A DNA stretch of 13,373 bases from assembly GCA_030595585.1 (NCBI GenBank), contig JAUVCY010000016.1:1-13373 (forward strand). The letters run 5' to 3'. Source of the DNA: Thermoplasmatota archaeon. Lineage in GTDB: Archaea; Thermoplasmatota; Penumbrarchaeia; Penumbrarchaeales; Penumbrarchaeaceae. The translations under genes and the position numbers were made by a program. Positions within the stretch are counted from its first letter, which is position 1. Each line of letters begins with the position of its first letter. The notes below the pieces were generated by a model. It did not search any database. It saw nothing but the letters and a program-made list of their open reading frames with translations, and had not been told where the DNA came from. Below are positions 6,455 to 12,522 of this stretch, piece after piece.

Positions 6455-7846
6455 GTGTTCGAATTCAACAGGGGTCGGATGGCGAAGCTTGCACTTCCAT
6501 TTCTGCTCCTTCTGATCGTCATCAGCATACCCAGACCCGAAGGATTAACGGTAGAGGGTCAGATGATGTTCGGGGTGCTGATATGCGCCGCTTCACTGTT
6601 CATCCTCCAACCAATACCCCTTGGACTCTCCGGCATCGTCGTCCTCATACTTCCCCTGATCCTGGGGGCTGTCAACGCCCAGGAGACCTTCCGCTCGTTC
6701 GGCAACTCCGCCGTGTTCTTTCTCATCGGCGCCTTCATGATCGCCGCCACCGTGGAGAGGACGCCCCTGCACAGGAAGATATCCCTCCGGTTCCTGAGGT
6801 TTGCGGGGTCCTCCCCCAGGCTGCTGGTGCTGGCCACTATGCTCTCCGGGGCGTCGCTTACGTTCATCATGCCCGAGCACGGGGTCATCGTGCTCATCGT
6901 TCCCATTCTCGTTCTCACCATCATCAGGGTGGGCCTGCTCCCGCTGAGGAGCAACCTGGCCAGGTCCCTCATGATAGGTGCTGCCTACGGCTGCACGATC
7001 GGAAGCCTGGCAACTCCCCTGGGAGGGGCGCGAAACCCCCTCACCATAGGATTTCTGAACTCCCAGGGGATAGAGATGGATTTCCTCAGGTGGATGTTCA
7101 TCTCAATGCCGATCGTTGTGATATCCATCTTCGCCGTGTGGATAATATTGATCCTGATGTTCCCCACGGAGGTGAAGGACCTGAAGATGGCAGCCCGCGT
7201 CATCAAGGATGAAACGGATGAGCTTCCCACCTTCGAGGGGAGGTCCAGGATCATCGTCCTGACGCTCATCCTGATCGTCCTGTGCTTCGTCATCCTCCCC
7301 TATTTCATCAACGTTGAGATATCCCTTATCGCGCTGATAGGCGGGGTCGTTCTGTTCATAGTTGGTGGGATGAAATGGGAGGACGTTGAGGCGAAGATCC
7401 CGTGGGGTATAATCCTCCTCTACGGCGGCGCCATCTCCATGGGCATTCATCTGGCGAACTCCGGCGCCGCCACCTGGCTTGCCGCCAGGGTCCTCGAACA
7501 CACCTACGGATATGAGTTCCTCTCCATTCTTCTGGTCCTTCTCCTCTCAAAGGTCCTCACCGAGGTGATGTCCAACACGGCAGCTGTATCGATCATGCTT
7601 CCCATCGGGTACGCGGTGTTCTCCGAGACCGGCCTTCCCGCAGAGATGGGGGCGATGCTGGTAGGCCTCTCCGGAGGCCTGGCGTTCATGTTCCTGATCT
7701 CCACTCCGGGGAACCTGATCTCCTACTCATCTGGATACTTCACACAGAAGGATCTGCTGAAGGCTGGATTCGTCGTGAACGTCGTCACCATCGGGATCGT
7801 GCTGCTGGTGGCGTATACTTACTGGAAATGGATAGGTGTTTGGTGA
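6455..7846 (+). CDS. SLC13/DASS-family anion transporter
   Basis: 463 residues with about 11-12 hydrophobic segments in two halves, typical of the divalent anion:Na+ symporter superfamily (dicarboxylate, citrate, sulfate). In the second half the hairpin SNT motif is intact (EVMSNTAAVSIMLPI, S373-T375) and STPGNLISYSSGY follows. In the first half the SNT triad is replaced by P-E-H (140-142, in FIMPEHGVIVLIVPI) and the partner loop reads GGARNPL (190-196). This matches a PEH/SEH-type archaeal subfamily I recall but cannot name. Substrate unknown. Sulfate would suit the CysDN genes 3.9 kb away, but no operon link exists. GTG 6455 is chosen from the leaderless promoter; ATG 6479 is an alternative that trims eight residues. 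The stop overlaps the next start as TGATG. Confidence 0.85.
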   Translation: MFEFNRGRMAKLALPFLLLLIVISIPRPEGLTVEGQMMFGVLICAASLFILQPIPLGLSGIVVLILPLILGAVNAQETFRSFGNSAVFFLIGAFMIAATVERTPLHRKISLRFLRFAGSSPRLLVLATMLSGASLTFIMPEHGVIVLIVPILVLTIIRVGLLPLRSNLARSLMIGAAYGCTIGSLATPLGGARNPLTIGFLNSQGIEMDFLRWMFISMPIVVISIFAVWIILILMFPTEVKDLKMAARVIKDETDELPTFEGRSRIIVLTLILIVLCFVILPYFINVEISLIALIGGVVLFIVGGMKWEDVEAKIPWGIILLYGGAISMGIHLANSGAATWLAARVLEHTYGYEFLSILLVLLLSKVLTEVMSNTAAVSIMLPIGYAVFSETGLPAEMGAMLVGLSGGLAFMFLISTPGNLISYSSGYFTQKDLLKAGFVVNVVTIGIVLLVAYTYWKWIGVW

Positions 7847-8628
7847 TGTTCAGGAAGATATTGATATCGGTTCCAATGGAGCAGTTCCCGGAGCTTGCCA
7901 TCAACAGGGCAAAGTATATGGAACAGCGGTTCGGATCGGAGATCATACTCTCGTACGTGATAGAGGATAACGTCTTCGACCAGATCTCCGGAAAGCTCAA
8001 GTTCGTCATGACGGAGAAGGAGTCGGAGAGGTTCGAAAAGGAGATGGTGAAGACCCACAGGGAGAAGGCCAACAAACTGGTCAGGAGGGAGGTGGAGCGC
8101 ATCCTGGAGGAGAAGCTGGACGGCTTCACCATAGAGAAGGGGATCTACTTCGAGGAGGTCATCAAGACCATCAAGGAGCAGAGGCCGGACCTCATCCTGA
8201 TGGAATACAACCCCTTCGACATGCTCCACTACAGGATCCTGGACAGGTGCCCGATACCAGTATGGGTGGAGAGGGAGTCGGGACCGATAAAGAAGATCGG
8301 GCTCTTCTGCACGAACCTCGCTCCGAACGTGAAGGCTCCCGCCATCGCCAGGAGGCTGGGAAAGAGGCTGGACGCGGAGGTCAAGACCTATTTCATTAAG
8401 GACGGAAGGGAAGAGATCGACGGGAAGGAGCCTGACAGGGTAGCGAAAAAGAACCACATCACCTGGAACGAGGTGGTTGAGGATAAGGTTGAATCCTTCA
8501 TCTACAGGAAGGTGAAGAAGGAGGACTTCGACCTGATCATCGTGGGGAGGATCAAGAGGAGGAAATACCTCCATTTTAGGTCCAAATTCGCAAAAAAGAC
8601 CAAGTGTTCTGTTCTTCTTGTGAATTAA
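7846..8628 (+). CDS. Tandem universal-stress-protein (USP) domain protein
   Basis: 260 residues, cytoplasmic, built of two USP-like alpha/beta halves. The first runs about 2-142 (FRKILISVPMEQFPELAI at the N-terminus, RPDLILMEYNPFDM, then CPIPVWVE). The second runs about 147-260 (IKKIGLFCTNLAP, FDLIIVGRIKRRK, KTKCSVLLVN). The USP ATP-binding signature G-x2-G-x9-G-S/T is absent from both halves, so this is probably a non-nucleotide-binding type. ATG 7846 overlaps the transporter stop (TGATG), with GGTG a few bases upstream; the earlier in-frame ATG 7828 would lie inside the transporter gene. Transporter-USP pairs are common in archaea, and the protein may regulate its transporter. Confidence 0.82.
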   Translation: MFRKILISVPMEQFPELAINRAKYMEQRFGSEIILSYVIEDNVFDQISGKLKFVMTEKESERFEKEMVKTHREKANKLVRREVERILEEKLDGFTIEKGIYFEEVIKTIKEQRPDLILMEYNPFDMLHYRILDRCPIPVWVERESGPIKKIGLFCTNLAPNVKAPAIARRLGKRLDAEVKTYFIKDGREEIDGKEPDRVAKKNHITWNEVVEDKVESFIYRKVKKEDFDLIIVGRIKRRKYLHFRSKFAKKTKCSVLLVN

Positions 8629-8663
8629 TACCATATGACAGTGATAATATGAGTTGATCTACC

Positions 8664-8753
8664 ATGAACGATAACATTGAGAAGCTGATTCGGATCAGCA
8701 GGAAGATCGTGGAGGAGAGAAGGGCGGAGTTCATAGATATCGAAGAGCTTTGA
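8664..8753 (+). CDS. 29-aa charged helical miniprotein
   Basis: ATG 8664 is preceded by GAGTTGATC (one mismatch to the ideal GAGGTGATC), 4 nt away. It encodes 29 residues that look like one amphipathic helix (IEKLIRISRKIVEERRAEFI) with an acidic end. It lies 35 nt after the USP stop and may be a third cistron. It is short enough to be chance; the good Shine-Dalgarno and charge pattern are the only support. Confidence 0.4.
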   Translation: MNDNIEKLIRISRKIVEERRAEFIDIEEL

Positions 8754-8840
8754 TTTCCATTTACATCCTTGATATTCTGACCGCGAACCACAATTACAAT
8801 GGATACGGTAGATCGTGACCTCCATCATTTTATCAGAAAA

Positions 8841-8880
8841 TTATTTTACCAAAAAACCCCAATCTCCTAACGGGGAGATC
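8841..8880 (+). promoter_or_regulatory. Box A and Shine-Dalgarno of the GIY-YIG-like gene
   Basis: TTATTTTA (8841-8848) predicts transcription from about 8870. GGGGAGATC (8872-8880) precedes ATG 8883. Between 8754 and 8840 only A/T-rich sequence with no RNA-like fold is seen. Confidence 0.45.
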
Positions 8881-8882
8881 AA

Positions 8883-9191
8883 ATGGAATGGAATTCAAAG
8901 GACCAGAGCGAGTGGGAGGTCGTTGATAGAACGGGCTGGAGGAACCGCGAGAACTTCGGGACGATCGAGGATCGGTCCGGCGTGTACATCCTTGCCAACA
9001 AGGACCTTCATGTAAAATATATCGGAAAGGCGGGGGCGGGAAGGCTCGTTACCAGGATCAAGGAGGCGCTTTCCGAAAAGAAAGGATTCGGAGCGACCAG
9101 GGTGAAGGTGCTCTACACCAATTCCGATGAAAAGGCGATCTCCCTGAAGAAGAAGCTGGTCACCAAATACAATCCCGTTAACAACAAATGA
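8883..9191 (+). CDS. GIY-YIG-like small protein, probably catalytically impaired
   Basis: 102 residues, soluble. The core fits a GIY-YIG nuclease-like domain: SGVYILA (32-38), the second strand VKYIGKA (44-50), then R54 and R58 in GRLVTRIKEAL, a VKVLYTN strand, and the helix and end EKAISLKKKLVTKYNPVNNK. In GIY-YIG enzymes the last helix carries a metal-binding Glu (A-x-x-L-E-x-x-L-I). Here that position is K89, so cleavage activity is doubtful unless E83 substitutes. Such small proteins are usually annotated as UvrC- or SLX1-like domains. It stands alone behind its own promoter and converges with the next gene, 12 nt between stops. Function unknown: DNA/RNA binding is possible. Confidence 0.68.
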   Translation: MEWNSKDQSEWEVVDRTGWRNRENFGTIEDRSGVYILANKDLHVKYIGKAGAGRLVTRIKEALSEKKGFGATRVKVLYTNSDEKAISLKKKLVTKYNPVNNK

Positions 9192-9203
9192 AACCTTTCC
9201 AAC

Positions 9204-10859
9204 TTAGCTCACGTAACTGTATTCAGCGTAAACAGGGACCGTTTTCTTACCCTTTTTCCTGACCACAAAGTAGGCGATGATCGCAACGGCCAGAAAGGCG
9301 ATAACCATTATCGATGCACCGTATATCAAGATATTTCCCGATCCGAAAATTCCCAGATCCTGGTCTGACCCCTCAACGTATAGAAGCGAGGGGTCGACCT
9401 CCCAGGCACCGAAACCGGCATAATCCGTGGTAGATGTTACTGTCAATTTATCCTCAGCAGCGGAAGTCTCCAAATCGGTGAACTCAACCTTTACAAACAG
9501 TTCGAACTCGGGATCGACACCATCGGACATCAATGATGAGATACTCCCCCTTATCACATAGCTGGAACCGCTCACCTCCATATCATGGATCCAATAAGGC
9601 CCGATGCTGAAAAGTGAGGTGGTTGCCACGGCGGAATATGGCTCATAATCCTCATCTGACATGTCTGGATCCTTCCCAAGGTATAATGGTGGTTGTCGAT
9701 GACCAGAATGCGCGTCTAAAAAATATAGATAAACCATGTAAATGCCGTCATCGGTTATTCCATACATTGGTTTGTTGTTCATCTTGATCTCAATTACAAG
9801 ATCTTGACCATCCTTGTACACTTCCACCCTATAGATATCGATCTTTGGGTCATTGTCGAGCTCAACCCCTGATTCGATGTTAAGTGAGGCGTCGAAGGAT
9901 GTCCAGTAAGTGACGTCGTCCGAAGAAGCATCCGTGTAAGTCCTTGTACATTGTCCTTCCGACCAGAGTTCATCATTATCATCGTCAACAGGAAGATCGT
10001 CATCTATCGGTGGGGGCGAATCACGATCCAATACTATGACGGCCCAACCACTGTCAGATGAACCTCCTCGATATAATACGGACCATTCTATCTCATATTC
10101 TCCAGGTTTATGGGAACCATCAACCAGGATTTCAACATATGCTCCTTCCGAGTTGCCGTTAAGTGCATATGTCCGCGATAATCCGTTGATGGTAATATCA
10201 AAGGACAAGGCGACTATTTGAACATCAAAGGAGTCAATGAACCTCAATATCAATTCATCGTCAAAATTATTTTCCCGGTAGTACCCACCCAGGAAGTATA
10301 CAGATTGACCAAGGAACTCCATTCCCGATCCATCTTCTCCACCAGCATAATATGTGATCTCATCCGACAGGCCTCGAACCTCCCATTTAATTGAGATCGA
10401 ACCTCCCTGTTCAACGATATCCTCTTCTACATTGAAAGTTGCCAGAAAGGTAACTCGCTCTGGATATATTGTCAACGTCTCTGTTCCACCACCCACATCC
10501 ACACCATTTATCGTGAGTGTTAACCTCATCTCCACCTCCATCTCCTCATCTGCCGAGAGGTCCAGGTTACACGTGATATCAGACAGTATCTCCAATTCTT
10601 TATGGAGATCTGTTGTTTCCCATGTGCCTATTTCGGTCCATAATAGTGGTATCCTCTGTACTATTCCAAGACCATAACCAGAACTTACATTTTCTGAATA
10701 TGAGTAATAGCTCGTCGGCGATAAAATGCCATCTTTATGGATCTGGAGAAATATCATCCCGGGGACTTCCTCCTCGACAACGGTTCTCTCTGAATTTACA
10801 GGGTTTATAATTGGTATCACCAATACAAATAGCATGATGACGTAACACATCCTCTTCAT
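9204..10859 (-). CDS. Secreted surface protein with C-terminal membrane anchor
   Basis: 551 residues from ATG 10859, which has GGGGAG about 5 nt upstream; an earlier ATG at 10889 lies within the promoter. An N-terminal signal peptide (MKRMCYVIMLFVLVIPIINP, cleavage near residue 23) leads to a large beta-rich outer region. An acidic proline linker (SPPPIDDDLPVDDDNDE, 281-297) divides it in two. One span (about 510-533) is followed by RKKGKK and a short Tyr-rich tail (PVYAEYSYVS) in the cytoplasm. The first half has strand-rich segments such as WEVRGLSDEITYY and EYEIEWSVLYRG. The second half (WTSFDASLNI, DGIYMVYLYFLD) resembles a carbohydrate-binding-type beta sandwich only in composition. Family not recognised. 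Codon use is A/T-richer than the cys genes. Confidence 0.75.
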   Translation of the reverse strand: MKRMCYVIMLFVLVIPIINPVNSERTVVEEEVPGMIFLQIHKDGILSPTSYYSYSENVSSGYGLGIVQRIPLLWTEIGTWETTDLHKELEILSDITCNLDLSADEEMEVEMRLTLTINGVDVGGGTETLTIYPERVTFLATFNVEEDIVEQGGSISIKWEVRGLSDEITYYAGGEDGSGMEFLGQSVYFLGGYYRENNFDDELILRFIDSFDVQIVALSFDITINGLSRTYALNGNSEGAYVEILVDGSHKPGEYEIEWSVLYRGGSSDSGWAVIVLDRDSPPPIDDDLPVDDDNDELWSEGQCTRTYTDASSDDVTYWTSFDASLNIESGVELDNDPKIDIYRVEVYKDGQDLVIEIKMNNKPMYGITDDGIYMVYLYFLDAHSGHRQPPLYLGKDPDMSDEDYEPYSAVATTSLFSIGPYWIHDMEVSGSSYVIRGSISSLMSDGVDPEFELFVKVEFTDLETSAAEDKLTVTSTTDYAGFGAWEVDPSLLYVEGSDQDLGIFGSGNILIYGASIMVIAFLAVAIIAYFVVRKKGKKTVPVYAEYSYVS

Positions 10860-10886
10860 TCGACTCCCCTCTTCCGGTAATGTCCA

Positions 10887-10898
10887 CATATATTAAAA
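10887..10898 (-). promoter_or_regulatory. Box A of the surface-protein gene
   Basis: On the minus strand TTTTAATATATG precedes ATG 10859. The predicted transcript begins near 10866, giving an extremely short leader that starts at or inside the GGGGAG site. The remaining intergenic sequence 10899-10999 holds nothing recognisable. Confidence 0.45.
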
Positions 10899-10999
10899 CA
10901 ATTATCCACAGCGAAGTTATCATCTGGAAGTGCTGAATACCATTCAACCTCTAACCTTGCCAAGATGTTCTGAGGATGATATATCAAATTCACGGTTAT

Positions 11000-11221
11000 C
11001 TAATCCAGATATCCAAGCGCCCTGAGGCGCTCCTTAACCTTCTCCTCGTCCTCGGTCGAGACCTCCTCCTCCTGCTCATCCTCCTCCAGGCTGGAAAGCA
11101 CCTCTTCCAGAATATAGGTAACGTATTTGGACACCGTCTCGAACTCCGTATCCTTCACCCTCTTTTTCAACCTCTTGTACAGCGGCGCGGGAATGAATAT
11201 CTTCTTGTTCTCATCGGACAT
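11000..11221 (-). CDS. Small RHH-type protein with C-terminal LRALGYL motif
   Basis: 73 residues. An N-terminal strand-helix-helix (KKIFIPAPLYKRLKKRVKD, FETVSKYVTYILEEVL; residues 6-42) fits a ribbon-helix-helix DNA-binding fold that dimerises through the strand. A highly acidic linker (44-60) and a C-terminal EKVKERLRALGYLD follow. The same domain and ending occur in the divergent gene at 11338-11700 (VTFILRLLL...VRKRLESLGYL), so they are paralogues. ATG 11221 has GGTGATATC directly upstream. It probably regulates the divergent promoter region and itself. It could alternatively be an adaptor: the acidic linker and conserved tail are unusual for a simple repressor. Confidence 0.65.
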   Translation of the reverse strand: MSDENKKIFIPAPLYKRLKKRVKDTEFETVSKYVTYILEEVLSSLEEDEQEEEVSTEDEEKVKERLRALGYLD

Positions 11222-11240
11222 GATATCACCTGTTGTAACT

Positions 11241-11269
11241 GTTAACCCATTTTTCTATATTAGGGTTAC
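11241..11269. promoter_or_regulatory. Inverted repeat flanking box A of the minus-strand RHH gene
   Basis: TAACCC (11243-11248) and GGGTTA (11263-11268) form an inverted repeat with the minus-strand box A (TAATATAG, 11255-11262) between the arms. A start near 11233 follows from that box. GTTAAC palindromes occur at 11241-11246 and again at 11324-11329 beside the divergent gene. A bound RHH dimer here would block the promoter. Confidence 0.4.
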
Positions 11270-11314
11270 CCCACCTAGTATAATTCACCCTGTCAACACC
11301 ATTAAGCCAAAGGG

Positions 11315-11329
11315 TTTATATCAGTTAAC
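11315..11329 (+). promoter_or_regulatory. Box A of the RHH-cysD-cysN operon
   Basis: TTTATATC (11315-11322) predicts transcription from about 11340-11345, immediately followed by GTTAAC (11324-11329). If the start is near 11344, the ATG at 11338 would not be in the mRNA and the in-frame ATG at 11356 would be used. No Shine-Dalgarno precedes either. Confidence 0.45.
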
Positions 11330-11337
11330 ATAATCCT

Positions 11338-11700
11338 ATGTACATACATAACATTATGTATGAAGGTGATCCCACGGACAACAGAACGACGATCCAGGTT
11401 TCGGAGGATATCCGAAAACAGCTCAGGGTGCTCGCCTCCACCAGGGACTCCTCCTATCAGGAGCTCCTTGAGGAGATGATCGCGGTATTTCGCGAGCTGG
11501 ATGAGACGAAGACCATCATCTCCATCCCCAAAAAGCTGGGGAACGAGATAGGCGATCGCATCCAGGGCTCCGATTTCAATGACCTGAGCGAGTACGTCAC
11601 TTTCATCCTGAGGCTGCTCTTGTTCCAGGAGGAGCTTGTGGAAAAGGACGATAAACTGGATAACGTCCGTAAACGCCTGGAGAGTCTGGGATACCTTTAG
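11338..11700 (+). CDS. Double RHH-domain regulator upstream of cysD
   Basis: 120 residues from ATG 11338, or 114 from ATG 11356. The first domain (about 15-54, NRTTIQVSEDIRKQLRVLA then SSYQELLEEMIAVF) is a textbook CopG/Arc-like ribbon-helix-helix. The second (about 57-97, TKTIISIPKKLGNEIGDRI, FNDLSEYVTFILRLLL) matches the whole N-terminus of the divergent 73-aa protein. The C-terminus, VRKRLESLGYL, matches that protein's tail. Two RHH units in one chain could bind DNA as a monomer or bridge two sites. The gene ends 11 bp before cysD, whose GAGGTGA site starts at the RHH stop, so the three genes probably form one transcript and a sulfur-related regulatory role is likely. This role is inference from context. 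Confidence 0.7.
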   Translation: MYIHNIMYEGDPTDNRTTIQVSEDIRKQLRVLASTRDSSYQELLEEMIAVFRELDETKTIISIPKKLGNEIGDRIQGSDFNDLSEYVTFILRLLLFQEELVEKDDKLDNVRKRLESLGYL

Positions 11701-11711
11701 GAGGTGAGAAT

Positions 11712-12509
11712 ATGGACCATCTAGACCAACTGGAAGCGAAGAGCATATACATCATCAGGGAGGCCTACAAGCAGTTCGGCAAGATCGCAATGCTGTGGTC
11801 GATCGGCAAGGACTCATCCACCATGCTGTGGCTGACGAGGAAAGCGTTCTACGGGAGGATACCCTTCCCCGTGATGCACATAGATACCTCCTACAAGTTC
11901 GAGGAGATCTACGAGTACAGGGATGAGAAGGCAAAGGAGTACGGCCTGGACCTTATCATCTCCAGGAACGAGGAGGCAATCTCATCGGGGATGAACCACT
12001 CCAGCAAGCTCCAGTGCTGCATGGCGTTGAAGACGGACGCGCTGAAGATGGCCATAGATGAGCACAAGTTCAAGGCGCTCCTCCTGGGCATCCGAAGGGA
12101 CGAGCACGGCATCAGGTCCAAGGAGAGGTACTTCTCTCCAAGGGATGCGAATTTCAAGTGGGACTACAAGAACCAGCCCCCGGAGCTCTGGGACCAGTAC
12201 AAATCCAAGCAGTCCGGCGAGGACCACATAAGGGTCCATCCCATCCTCCACTGGACGGAGGTGGATATCTGGGAGTACATCAAGAGGGAGAACATCCCCA
12301 TTGTGGACCTCTATTTCGCAAAGGATGGAAAGAGATATCGCTCCATCGGATGCAAACCGTGCTGCAGCCCCGTGGAATCGGACGCTGACACCGTGGACAA
12401 GATCATTCATGAGCTGAGAACGACCAACACCGATGAGAGGGCCGGCAGGGCCCAGGACAAAGAGGATACCTACACGATGCAGAAGCTGCGCGCATTGGGG
12501 TACATGTGA
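11712..12509 (+). CDS. cysD: Sulfate adenylyltransferase small subunit (CysD), cysteine-rich variant
   Basis: 265 residues of the PAPS-reductase/N-type ATP pyrophosphatase fold. With CysN it forms ATP sulfurylase: ATP + sulfate gives APS + PPi. Seen: HLDQLEAKSIYIIREAY, P-loop SIGKDSS (30-36), FPVMHIDTSYKFEEI, GIRRDEHGIRSKER (126-139), WDYKNQPPELW, WTEVDIWEYI (181-190), RSIGC, VESDAD, and a C-terminal GYM where CysD usually ends GYF. It is shorter than typical CysD (about 300) because the loop before RSIGC is deleted. It also has CC (102-103) and CKPCC (214-218), a CC...CxxC arrangement like the [4Fe-4S] site of APS reductases, while the ECGLH-type redox tail of CysH is absent. ATG 11712 follows GAGGTGA. 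Reductase or hybrid function cannot be excluded. Confidence 0.83.
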   Translation: MDHLDQLEAKSIYIIREAYKQFGKIAMLWSIGKDSSTMLWLTRKAFYGRIPFPVMHIDTSYKFEEIYEYRDEKAKEYGLDLIISRNEEAISSGMNHSSKLQCCMALKTDALKMAIDEHKFKALLLGIRRDEHGIRSKERYFSPRDANFKWDYKNQPPELWDQYKSKQSGEDHIRVHPILHWTEVDIWEYIKRENIPIVDLYFAKDGKRYRSIGCKPCCSPVESDADTVDKIIHELRTTNTDERAGRAQDKEDTYTMQKLRALGYM

Positions 12510-12522
12510 GGGGGTGAAAAAA

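Noticed and set aside
6583..7212. Plus-strand frame of 209 codons inside the SLC13 gene
   Set aside because: Arg/His/Pro-rich out-of-frame translation; the transporter frame shows membrane helices and family motifs.
7819..8634. Long minus-strand open frame (271 codons) opposite the USP gene
   Set aside because: Shadow of the plus-strand gene: repetitive Leu/Pro/Val/His-rich translation with no recognisable motif.
8754..8840. Possible RNA gene in the gap before the GIY-YIG-like gene
   Set aside because: No tRNA arms, no stable stem or conserved box was found.
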